Notes under the pieces: model-generated | What the model saw: the letters and a program-made list of their open reading frames with translations, nothing else | Databases searched by the model: none | Told to the model about the DNA's origin: nothing | In this document: in pieces, positions 1 to 6,197 of the stretch | Layout of the letters: every line of letters begins with the position of its first letter | How positions within the stretch are numbered: position 1 is the stretch's first letter | Source of the DNA: an uncultured Prevotellaceae bacterium | Lineage (GTDB): Bacteria; Bacteroidota; Bacteroidia; Bacteroidales; Bacteroidaceae | Direction: 5' to 3' | Assembly (NCBI GenBank): GCA_937892315.1 | Contig: CALAVF010000173.1 | Span: 1 to 9,362, forward strand | DNA length: 9,362 nucleotides | Translations under genes and position numbers: made by a program

Positions 1-59
1 ACCACGACGTGGTCGATTTTGAGGTGCTGAGGCTATGGCTATTTGACACACCCGCTTAA
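1..59 (+). CDS. 3' end of an unidentified gene (partial)
   Basis: Reading + strand codons from base 3, eighteen codons stay open (ending LRLWLFDTPA) up to TAA at 57-59. The stretch looks coding and converges on the FHA gene, whose stop codon lies only 17 bases away, which is a normal tail-to-tail arrangement. The rest of the gene is outside the window and 18 residues are too few to name a family. The opposite strand is also open here but has no convincing start. The first 13 bases form a small odd palindrome (ACCACG-A-CGTGGT); at the window edge I give it no meaning. Confidence 0.35.
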   Translation, partial: HDVVDFEVLRLWLFDTPA

Positions 60-76
60 AAGAAGGTATGGATGTT

Positions 77-517
77 TCAAGCCAATGGTTCCGTCTCTGT
101 CTTTACCGCAACCACTATGCCTCCCACCTGAATCACATCCCCATCCTTCAGTTCCACGCCCTCCTCGTCCTCAATGGGCACACCGTTCACCATTGTAGCC
201 CTTTCGGGCATTTGCCAATCGTAGGTGGGGCGTGCAGGACGGAGATTCACACACCTGCCCATGCACATGCTGCAAGCGTGCTGCAGATGCGAGCGGATGC
301 CCTTGGGACAATCCGTTCTCCATTGCCCGTTCTGCACCTTCCACCCCTCGCCGCTTCGAACAAACTGGCATTGAAACACATCCAGTTCCTCATCTTCCAA
401 CGCCACCACATTGTATGCCGCCTCCGACATCCTACCCAGCGTGACAATCCGCCGCCCCACCGACAGCAGGCTCTCCAAGTCGGTCTTTTGACCTTTTATG
501 TCAATATACGTTTTCAT
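77..517 (-). CDS. Small FHA-domain-like protein with cysteine-rich insert
   Basis: A 146-residue cytoplasmic protein without signal peptide or membrane segment. FHA domains bind phosphothreonine peptides and act as protein-protein adaptors. Visible FHA elements are the first-strand GR motif (ITLGR, residues 24-29), the central NG (111-112) and the closing pattern ELKDGDVIQVGG (122-133). The usual Ser-Arg-x-x-His phosphate-binding block is not recognisable; FQCQFVR (48-54) stands in its place, so classical phosphothreonine binding is doubtful. Between the two halves lies an unusual insert with C70, H77, H80, C82, C85 and C89. The ATG at 515-517 was chosen because a Bacteroidetes promoter sits just upstream. 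The longer reading from 598 would begin upstream of that promoter. The gene stands alone and converges on the gene ending at 59. The FHA call is reasonable; the partner and role are unknown. Confidence 0.68.
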   Translation of the reverse strand: MKTYIDIKGQKTDLESLLSVGRRIVTLGRMSEAAYNVVALEDEELDVFQCQFVRSGEGWKVQNGQWRTDCPKGIRSHLQHACSMCMGRCVNLRPARPTYDWQMPERATMVNGVPIEDEEGVELKDGDVIQVGGIVVAVKTETEPLA

Positions 518-548
518 CGTGTTACATGGATTTTCATCATTCTTTTTG

Positions 549-580
549 CAAAAATACGTGTTTTCTTCCTCTTTTCCAAA
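549..580 (-). promoter_or_regulatory. Bacteroidetes-type promoter of the FHA gene
   Basis: On the - strand TTTG (580-577) is followed after exactly 20 bases by TATTTTTG (556-549), a perfect match to the TAnnTTTG -7 box of the Bacteroidetes primary sigma factor. A second TTTG lies directly upstream at 584-581. Transcription would begin near 542, giving a leader of about 25 nt before the ATG at 517. This decides the start codon of that gene. Confidence 0.65.
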
Positions 581-594
581 CAAACTCATGCTAA

Positions 595-849
595 ACACTT
601 GATTCTTACAAAAAATTTCCCGTCATCAACAGTACCGAAGGACTGAGGGAGATTGACCATTACCTACAGCAGAACATCCGCTTTCTGAGTACGGGAAAAC
701 ACAACAAAGCCAATTTCAGAATGGATTATGCTCGCATGAAGCATTTGGGCTACAGAAGTCTGGTGAACGAATACTATAAGTCGCTGAAAGAGAACAAATG
801 GTGCTTGAAAAGGAAAGAGAAAGGGGGAAATGATGTTATAGATTGTTAA
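595..849 (+). pseudogene. 3' remnant of an unidentified gene
   Basis: In this frame 84 codons are open from just after the TAA at 592-594 to TAA at 847-849. The translation looks like real protein: an acidic/amphipathic start (TEGLREIDHYLQQNIRFL), then KHNKANFRMDYARMKHLGY and a lysine-rich tail. There is no ATG, GTG or TTG near its beginning. The first ATG, at 721, falls in the middle of the protein-like stretch and would leave only 42 residues. No promoter or frameshifted 5' part is visible, since the sequence before it is the promoter region of the divergent FHA gene. The segment is also visibly richer in A and T than the neighbouring genes. I read it as the surviving 3' end of a truncated gene, perhaps a mobile-element passenger. 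I do not recognise the family, and a chance open frame cannot be excluded. Confidence 0.45.
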
Positions 850-851
850 TG

Positions 852-884
852 TTGAGAATAATAGCAGAAAGATGCGTAACTTTG
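852..884 (+). promoter_or_regulatory. Bacteroidetes-type promoter of the TPR/barrel operon
   Basis: TTG (852-854) is followed after 22 bases by TAACTTTG (877-884), matching TAnnTTTG. Spacing is slightly longer than the usual 19-21. Transcription should begin near 891. The first in-frame ATG (898) would then have only about seven leader bases, while the ATG at 919 would have about 28, which favours 919 as the start. Confidence 0.6.
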
Positions 885-918
885 TGGCGAAGTTCTAATG
901 GATAAAAAACGAGAAAAC

Positions 919-2916
919 ATGAAGAAGAATATGTTGGTATCGCTGATAGTGGCGGCTTGTGCGACGATGAACGCACAAGTGGAGGACGTGGCGGTGAAAC
1001 AGGTGGCTGACGGGCACTATGGGGGTGCGAAGCAGCGGTTGGAGTTGTACCTTGATGGGGCGACGAGGGGTGAGAAAGGTGTGGAGGAGGCTGAGGCGCT
1101 GGTGTTGGTGTGCGACTATGTGTTGGACGCACAGGGTACGGCTGACAGGATGGCTGAATGGATAGAGGGGCATCCGTTGTCGCCATACGCGGATGTGCTG
1201 AAGGTATTGCTACGGAATCTATTGATCAAGAACTACCGATTTAAGGAGGCACTGGAACTGTTCTTCGAGGACGAAGGAGCGGGTGTGGCGACACCGTTGG
1301 CTTATCCGCTGACGGGCTTGAGCGATGAGATGAACAGTTACAACGAGGTGCTGTATCGTTTGGCTGGAGAGAAATTGTATGACGAGGGGGACTACGGACG
1401 TGCCTTGCCCTATCTGGAGGCAGGGGAGAAGACTCGCACGTCGCTGTATAAACAGGGCATGTGCTACTACAACAAGGGTGTGTACGAACAGGCATACGAG
1501 GCGTTGGCGGCTTCGGCTGGCGGCGACGAGGACGAGATGGCTCAGAACGCATGGCTTCATGCGGGAATTGCCGCCTTGCAGCAAGGGCAGAAGGGGGAGG
1601 CTCAAAGGGCGTTCAAGAACGCTTCGCAGATGTCGGCACAGCAGACGCTCCGCGAACAGGCTCTGTATGATTATGCGTTGACGCTGCATGAGCAGTCGTC
1701 GCCTCAGACGGTGGCGGTGATGGAGCAGTTCTTGGGCGAGTTTCCTGCATCGCCTTACGCCACGCCTGTGTCGCAGTGTCTGACGGAGGTGTACATGACG
1801 AAGAAGGACTACTCGAAGGCACTCAACACGCTCAACAGGGTGCAGACGCCGAATGCAGACACACATGCAGACAAGCAGAAGGTGCTGTACAACTTGGCGT
1901 TCCAAGAATTGAACCAGAACCGTGTGCAGGAAGCCTTGGTCTATGCCACTCAAGCCATCGCCTTGGGCAATCAGGATGCGGAGACGTATGCGGAGGCTTT
2001 CTACATCAAAGGTGATGGCAACTACCGATTGGGCAATTATGCTCAGGCTGCCAACGACCTGAACACGGCTCTCAATCTGGGTGGGCAGACGAGTAGCGGC
2101 AGGCTGAAGAATCAGGCGTATGCCGTGTATAGTTATGCCTACGCACTGTTTAAGCAGCAGAAGTATCAGGCTGCCATTGCTCAGTTTGAGAAGGTGACGG
2201 CGATGACGGACGCAGGACTGGCGATGAAGGCTGATGCCTATAACCGCATCGGTGACTGCCACCTGAACGGGAGAAGTTATGAGGAGGCGGTAGCCAACTA
2301 TGAGCAGGCAAAGGCGACTGACCACTCGCTGGGCGACTACTCGATGCTGCAGGAGGCGTACATCGAGGGCTTGAGAGGCAATTATGACAAGAAGGTGGAG
2401 GTGATTGACCAGATGAATGCCGAGTACCCTGCCTCGTCCTTGGCAGCAAAGGCATTGTATGAGCAAGGACGTGCGTATGTGCTGTCGGGCAAGGAGGACG
2501 AGGCGGCAGCCGTGTTTGGTGCGATTGCCGTGAGATACCCCCAGAGCGAATATGCTCGGAAGGCGGCAGAAGAGATGCAGATGATGGCGGCGAACATAGC
2601 CATGCAGGATTCGATTGCTGCTGCACAAGACTCCATCGCTACGGAGGAGGCAAAGGAACCCGTGATGGCTGCACAGGCTCTCTACGAGGCTGGACAGTAT
2701 CAGCAGGCGGAGCAGCAACTGAATCGGGCGATTGACAATGGCATCGGGAAACCTTACTGGTTGGCGAGGGCTTTTGTGCTGTTGAGCGACATCTACAGGG
2801 CAGAAGGTCGTGAGGCAGAGGCAAGGCAGACGTTGGAGTCGCTGAAAGCCAACTATAAGGAGAATGACGACATTGGGGAGATGATAAAGGGAAGGCTTGA
2901 AGGATTGAAGAATTGA
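919..2916 (+). CDS. Exported tetratricopeptide-repeat protein
   Basis: A 665-residue protein with an N-terminal signal sequence (MKKNMLVSLIVAACATMNAQ) followed almost entirely by TPR-like helix pairs. The clearest repeats, by the A/G-Y-A-A and nYeeAi..y patterns, are those containing KALNTLNRV, YRLGNYAQAANDL, FKQQKYQAAIAQFEKV, HLNGRSYEEAVANYEQA, SGKEDEAAAVFGAI and EAGQYQQAEQQLNRA. TPR solenoids scaffold protein complexes; no catalytic domain is present. The signal may be cleaved after MNA (periplasmic) or, because VAAC fits a lipobox, the protein may be lipid-anchored at that Cys. The upstream ATG at 898 stays possible but sits about 7 nt from the predicted transcript start. The gene is first in an operon with the outer-membrane barrel gene 13 bases downstream, so I infer a periplasmic or outer-membrane assembly role alongside it. 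The substrate is unknown. Confidence 0.85.
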   Translation: MKKNMLVSLIVAACATMNAQVEDVAVKQVADGHYGGAKQRLELYLDGATRGEKGVEEAEALVLVCDYVLDAQGTADRMAEWIEGHPLSPYADVLKVLLRNLLIKNYRFKEALELFFEDEGAGVATPLAYPLTGLSDEMNSYNEVLYRLAGEKLYDEGDYGRALPYLEAGEKTRTSLYKQGMCYYNKGVYEQAYEALAASAGGDEDEMAQNAWLHAGIAALQQGQKGEAQRAFKNASQMSAQQTLREQALYDYALTLHEQSSPQTVAVMEQFLGEFPASPYATPVSQCLTEVYMTKKDYSKALNTLNRVQTPNADTHADKQKVLYNLAFQELNQNRVQEALVYATQAIALGNQDAETYAEAFYIKGDGNYRLGNYAQAANDLNTALNLGGQTSSGRLKNQAYAVYSYAYALFKQQKYQAAIAQFEKVTAMTDAGLAMKADAYNRIGDCHLNGRSYEEAVANYEQAKATDHSLGDYSMLQEAYIEGLRGNYDKKVEVIDQMNAEYPASSLAAKALYEQGRAYVLSGKEDEAAAVFGAIAVRYPQSEYARKAAEEMQMMAANIAMQDSIAAAQDSIATEEAKEPVMAAQALYEAGQYQQAEQQLNRAIDNGIGKPYWLARAFVLLSDIYRAEGREAEARQTLESLKANYKENDDIGEMIKGRLEGLKN

Positions 2917-2924
2917 AAAAAGGA
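2916..2924 (+). promoter_or_regulatory. Ribosome-binding-like AAAAAAGGA before the barrel gene
   Basis: An A-rich stretch ending AGGA lies five bases before the ATG at 2930 and runs into the alternative ATG at 2924. The spacing fits 2930 much better, and 2930 also gives a textbook signal peptide beginning MKK. The site starts at the last base of the TPR stop codon, so translation of the two genes is probably linked. Confidence 0.45.
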
Positions 2925-2929
2925 TGGTT

Positions 2930-4585
2930 ATGAAGAAGATATTATCACTGTTGTTTTTGGGTTGTTCGGGTCTCATGGCATACGGGCAATTGGACAATAC
3001 CGTGGAAGTGACCAACGAGGTGACGCCTGTGGCGGCGGACGTGAAGAAGGTGGAGGTGAAGACGAATGCCGCCGAAACGAAGGTGAAGCACTACACGATG
3101 CAGTATGCCGTGCAGGGGCAGCCGCTCGGCAATGCGGCTGCTGAGCCTCTGGCTGACTACAGCAGCGAGTCGGTGTGGAAGGGCAACAAGAAGGGCTATC
3201 TGCACCTGAGTGGCGGCAGTCATGGTAATCTGGACGGACAGGCGGGCTATCTGTTTGACTTGACGGACGACGACGGCTTGGGCATTGACCTTTCGCTGAA
3301 AGGATTCAACGGGAAGACTCTGGAGAACGAATACTACGGCATCGAGGACTGGAAGAGCCGCGACTACAGCAGTCGGGCAGGGCTGAAATATACCCATCGC
3401 TTTGCCAATGGTGCGGACTTCTTCGCTAAAGGTGCGTTTGAGAACAGGGTGTTTAACTACATGGAAGACTGGAACCTGCTGAACAATCAGACGGACAAGC
3501 AGCACGATGTGTTGGCAAACTTCGACTTGGGTGTGACTCCCTATCGGGTGAACCAATGGACGATGGGGGCAACGGCTGGGGTGGACTTCTTCGGTCAGAA
3601 GCATCTGACCAGTCTTGCCGACAAACTGGGCGAGACTTTCTTCCGCTTCGGTGCTGATGCGGCATACCAATTGGACAATGAACAACGTGTCGGCTTGGGG
3701 TTGGGTTTTGTGGGTGCCGCATACGGAAACGACGAGTTGGACGGCTTTGCCCGTTTCCGTTTCACGCCACATTATATATATAGCAATGAGCAGATGATGC
3801 TGAAGGTGGGTCTCTTTGTCAGTACGAAGGGTAATGTGGCTCCCGATGCTGCCTTCACCTATCATCTGAATGCGATGAGCGATGCATACGTGGAGGCTCG
3901 TGGACATGAAGAGGACAACACCTTCCGTCGTTTCACGGACATACATCCTGCCTTTTGCATCCATCTATACACGGCAGGAAGGATGGAGCCTGAGTTCCAT
4001 CAGATAGACCTTCGTGTGGGCTATCGCTTCAAGACCTTGCAGGGTTTGAGCGGTCATGTCAATGCGGGGTTTGACCTCTCGAAGTGTGCTCCAAATATGG
4101 ATTGGATATCGAACGGGGTGAATGGCTTGCTGTATCCGTGGATAGAGTTGTCGAAGAATAAACGCTTCTATGTGAATGCCGACTTTGTCTATGCCTATAA
4201 GGATGTGGTGAAGGTCGATGCCAAGAATCTGTTGAACTTCGAGAGCAGCAAGGATATGAGTGATTGGGTGAGTGGTTCATACACTACGCCTGCTTTCCTG
4301 ATGCTCTGGAAGGCTGACGTGAAAATCGTCAAGGACTTTTATTTGGGTCTGGATTGGGAGTATGCGTGGTATCAGAACCCCGACATGGATGTCATTCCTG
4401 GTCCTGCCTACGAGCGACCCGCCACCGTGAATCTTGGGGCAAGTCTTCGTTATACCCTGCCTGTCAGATTGCCGCTCACGGTCTTTGTGAAAGGAGACAA
4501 TTTGCTGAATCAAAAGTACGACCGATACTTTGGCTATCGCGACCTTGGCACGAACGTTTTGGCGGGCTTTGCCGTGAGTTTTTAG
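2930..4585 (+). CDS. Outer-membrane beta-barrel protein, TonB-dependent-receptor-like, no plug
   Basis: A 551-residue protein with a signal peptide (MKKILSLLFLGCSGLMAYGQ, cleavage near residue 19-20). A short segment (about 21-90) contains VTNEVTPVAADVKKVEVK. The remainder is alternating aromatic/polar strands rich in Y, F, G and N, ending in a terminal Phe (LAGFAVSF), as outer-membrane barrels do. The C-terminal third (LRYTLPVRLPLTVFVKGDNL, then LLNQKYDRYFGYR) closely resembles the last strands of TonB-dependent receptors. The plug domain and TonB box of true receptors are missing, and 551 residues is short for one, so it may be a pore, assembly factor or protein-protein barrel rather than a TonB-driven importer. 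The N-terminal VTNEVTPV..D..K pattern resembles, from memory, Bacteroidetes barrels that follow a TPR gene, as here. The GC before the first possible lipidation Cys does not make a good lipobox. Substrate unknown. Confidence 0.78.
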   Translation: MKKILSLLFLGCSGLMAYGQLDNTVEVTNEVTPVAADVKKVEVKTNAAETKVKHYTMQYAVQGQPLGNAAAEPLADYSSESVWKGNKKGYLHLSGGSHGNLDGQAGYLFDLTDDDGLGIDLSLKGFNGKTLENEYYGIEDWKSRDYSSRAGLKYTHRFANGADFFAKGAFENRVFNYMEDWNLLNNQTDKQHDVLANFDLGVTPYRVNQWTMGATAGVDFFGQKHLTSLADKLGETFFRFGADAAYQLDNEQRVGLGLGFVGAAYGNDELDGFARFRFTPHYIYSNEQMMLKVGLFVSTKGNVAPDAAFTYHLNAMSDAYVEARGHEEDNTFRRFTDIHPAFCIHLYTAGRMEPEFHQIDLRVGYRFKTLQGLSGHVNAGFDLSKCAPNMDWISNGVNGLLYPWIELSKNKRFYVNADFVYAYKDVVKVDAKNLLNFESSKDMSDWVSGSYTTPAFLMLWKADVKIVKDFYLGLDWEYAWYQNPDMDVIPGPAYERPATVNLGASLRYTLPVRLPLTVFVKGDNLLNQKYDRYFGYRDLGTNVLAGFAVSF

Positions 4586-4603
4586 AAATTCTTTGGAAAA
4601 AAG

Positions 4604-4634
4604 TTGCAAGGTAATGAGAAAATCCGTACCTTTG
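4604..4634 (+). promoter_or_regulatory. Bacteroidetes-type promoter of the greA operon
   Basis: TTG (4604-4606), 20 bases, then TACCTTTG (4627-4634): a near-ideal match to the Bacteroidetes primary promoter. Transcription should begin around 4641, about 100 nt before greA. It lies between the stop of the barrel gene and a terminator-like hairpin, so the transcript meets that hairpin immediately. Confidence 0.75.
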
Positions 4635-4639
4635 CATCC

Positions 4640-4694
4640 GAAAAAGATTGGCAGGGTTCCGACATCCCAACGGTGTCGGGATTCTTTTTCTTTT
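4640..4694 (+). terminator. Terminator-like hairpin in the greA leader
   Basis: TTCCGACA (4657-4664) pairs with TGTCGGGA (4674-4681) around a 9-nt loop; six pairs are Watson-Crick, followed by one G-U and one U-A. The next 13 bases (4682-4694) are 11 T and 2 C. An outer helix, GAAAAAGA (4640-4647) with TCTTTTTC (4683-4690), can extend it but would use the T tract. The hairpin sits downstream of the greA promoter, so it can serve as the terminator of the TPR/barrel operon, as a barrier inside the greA leader that yields a short RNA of roughly 50 nt, or both. Which one applies is not visible from sequence. Confidence 0.6.
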
Positions 4695-4711
4695 CGTCGG
4701 AAAGAAATGGT

Positions 4712-4739
4712 AAATTGTAAATCGTAAAAATTGTAAATC
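4712..4739 (+). repeat. 12-bp direct repeat just before greA
   Basis: AAATTGTAAATC occurs at 4712-4723 and again at 4728-4739, a 16-base period ending three bases before the greA start codon. The stretch is A/T-rich, has no Shine-Dalgarno core and should be unstructured, which would help ribosome access in a phylum that rarely uses Shine-Dalgarno pairing. Confidence 0.7.
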
Positions 4740-4742
4740 CCC

Positions 4743-5213
4743 ATGGCTTATATGTCACAGGAGGGCTACGACAAACTTCGTGCCCAGATTAAGCAACTGG
4801 AAGAGGTTGACCGTCCGGAGGTCATCCGCCAGATTGCCGAGGCTCGCGAAAAGGGCGACCTCTCAGAGAATGCGGAATATGATGCTGCCAAGGAGGCGCA
4901 GGGCAAACTCGAAACTAAGATTGCCGAACTGAAGGCGACGCTGGCTGCTGCCAAGATTCTTGACCCCTCGAAACTGACCAAGACGGACGAGGTGCAGATT
5001 CTGTCGAAGGTGGAACTGAAGAATGTGGATAACGGCATGAAACTCACCTACACCATCGTGAGCGAAGGTGAGGCGAATCTGCGTGAGAACAAGATTTCCA
5101 TCAAGACTCCGATTGCACAGGGCTTGCTGGGCAAGAAGGTGGGCGAGATTGCTGAGGTGACCGTTCCACGTGGCGTGATGAAGTTTGAAATTATGAACAT
5201 CAGTTTCGGATAG
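4743..5213 (+). CDS. greA: Transcription elongation factor GreA
   Basis: At 156 residues it has the normal GreA length. GreA enters the secondary channel of RNA polymerase and stimulates cleavage of the transcript in backtracked complexes. The N-terminal coiled coil (about 1-75) carries the signature REKGDLSENAEYDAAKE, with the tip acidic residues D39 and E42 that position the catalytic metal. The C-terminal FKBP-like domain ends with the typical ISIKTPIAQGLLGKKVGE block (about 119-136) and a closing EIMNISFG. The start MAYMSQEGY is usual for the family in this phylum; there is no Shine-Dalgarno sequence. It is first in a four-gene cluster, three bases before the HIT gene, and is preceded by its own promoter and a terminator-like leader hairpin that may limit its expression. 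Confidence 0.97.
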   Translation: MAYMSQEGYDKLRAQIKQLEEVDRPEVIRQIAEAREKGDLSENAEYDAAKEAQGKLETKIAELKATLAAAKILDPSKLTKTDEVQILSKVELKNVDNGMKLTYTIVSEGEANLRENKISIKTPIAQGLLGKKVGEIAEVTVPRGVMKFEIMNISFG

Positions 5214-5216
5214 GGT

Positions 5217-5618
5217 ATGAGTCTGTTCACGAAAATTGCGGAAGGGGAGATTCCTTCCTACAAATGTGCTGAGAACGAGGAGTTCTACGCTTTCCTCGAC
5301 ATCAATCCGCTCGTCAAGGGTCACACGCTGGTCATCCCACGTCGGGAGGTGGATTATATCTTCGACATGGAGGATGACGAGTTGGCACGCTTCGAGGTGT
5401 TTGCCAAGAAGGTTGCCATCGCTATCAAGGCTGCATTCCCCTGTGTGAAAGTGGGGCAGGCAGTGTTGGGGCTTGAAGTGCCTCATGCTCATATCCACCT
5501 GGTGCCGATGCAGAGCGAAAAGGACATGAACTTCAGCAACCCGAAGTTGGGCTTGGCTGGTGAGGAGATGCAGGCGATTGCCGACCGCATCTATCAAGAG
5601 TTCTTGAAGACCAAATGA
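5217..5618 (+). CDS. HIT-family nucleotide hydrolase
   Basis: A 133-residue single-domain histidine-triad protein, typical in length. HIT proteins of the Hint/Fhit type hydrolyse nucleoside phosphoramidates, adenylates or dinucleoside polyphosphates through a His-nucleotide intermediate. The triad is H90-A-H92-I-H94-L in VPHAHIHLVP, with H92 the expected nucleophile. The N-terminal half shows the conserved GEIPSYKCAENEEFYAFLDI and KGHTLVIPRREVDYIFDM. The usual N-x-G-x-x-A-G-Q run before the triad is replaced by VGQAVLGLEVPH, a variation seen in divergent HIT proteins, so the exact substrate cannot be assigned. It starts three bases after the greA stop and overlaps the next gene by four (ATGA), which indicates one transcript with coupled translation. 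Confidence 0.93.
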   Translation: MSLFTKIAEGEIPSYKCAENEEFYAFLDINPLVKGHTLVIPRREVDYIFDMEDDELARFEVFAKKVAIAIKAAFPCVKVGQAVLGLEVPHAHIHLVPMQSEKDMNFSNPKLGLAGEEMQAIADRIYQEFLKTK

Positions 5619-6154
5619 CTTATCAAGACCCCGATTTGGGACTCGTAACTGTGGCCGTCAACCCCAGGGCACGTAGCATCATCATGCGTCCTGAGGTTGG
5701 CGGTCTTCGTGTGACTGCCTTTCGGGGTGCGTCTCTGGCATTTGTCAAGAGCGCCATTGAGCGGTTTCGTCCGTCACTCATCAAGAAGCAGGCGGCTTTG
5801 AAAGAACGTCCGCTGTTGACGTTGGAGGATGTGGAAAAGATGCGGCGGGAAGCCAAGACGGTGCTTCCGAGGAGGGTGGCAGAACTGGCACATCTGTATG
5901 GCTTTTCTTATGCCGGAGTGACCATTCGGAATGCCAAGACGCGATGGGGCTCATGCACCGGCAGGAACACGATTAGTTTGTCGCTCTACTTGATGCAGGT
6001 GCCCGAACACTTGCAAGATTACGTCGTCCTGCACGAACTTTGCCATACGGTTCATCACGACCATTCCCCCCGATTCTGGGCGTTGATGGACAAGGTGACC
6101 GATGGGAAGGCACATGCCTTGAGAGCAGAATTGCGTCGCTACCGCACCGCCTAA
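5615..6154 (+). CDS. YgjP/DUF45-family zinc metalloprotein
   Basis: A 179-residue protein of the YgjP-like (DUF45, M48-related) family. The family signature TRWGSC is at 109-114. The zinc site follows as LHELCHTVHHDHSPRFW, with H140 and H144 as the HExxH ligands, E141 as the catalytic base and H150 as the likely third ligand. There is no signal peptide, so it is cytoplasmic. Full-length members are often about 230 residues; this one is somewhat short, with a reduced N-terminal beta-rich part, but the core is complete. The physiological substrate in this phylum is not established. The start ATG overlaps the HIT stop codon (ATGA), supporting both the start and translational coupling in the greA operon. 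Confidence 0.9.
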   Translation: MTYQDPDLGLVTVAVNPRARSIIMRPEVGGLRVTAFRGASLAFVKSAIERFRPSLIKKQAALKERPLLTLEDVEKMRREAKTVLPRRVAELAHLYGFSYAGVTIRNAKTRWGSCTGRNTISLSLYLMQVPEHLQDYVVLHELCHTVHHDHSPRFWALMDKVTDGKAHALRAELRRYRTA

Positions 6155-6197
6155 CTCTCAACCTTAAAACTTACAAACTCAAAAACTCCCAACTCTC
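6155..6197 (+). other. G-free leader before the thioesterase gene
   Basis: The 43 bases between the YgjP stop codon and the thioesterase ATG contain only A, C and T. AACTC recurs, with AACTCTC at both ends. There is no Shine-Dalgarno core and no TAnnTTTG promoter, and without G it can form almost no structure. It is probably an unstructured ribosome landing stretch within the operon transcript. Confidence 0.6.

Noticed and set aside
68..646. A 192-codon + strand open frame opposite the FHA gene
   Set aside because: No protein family features; it overlaps the FHA gene, its promoter and the start of the remnant in a different frame.
1219..3015. A 598-codon open frame on the - strand covering most of the TPR gene
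   Set aside because: It is a mirror of the TPR coding sequence, rich in Leu, Arg, His and Val with no recognisable domain. It also runs across the operon junction, while the + strand frame has a signal peptide and TPR repeats.
2945..3964. A 339-codon - strand open frame inside the barrel gene
   Set aside because: No domain, no promoter, and the composition expected of an antisense shadow; the + strand barrel gene is well supported.
4863..5597. A 244-codon - strand open frame across greA and the HIT gene
   Set aside because: It spans two confidently identified genes on the other strand and has no family features.
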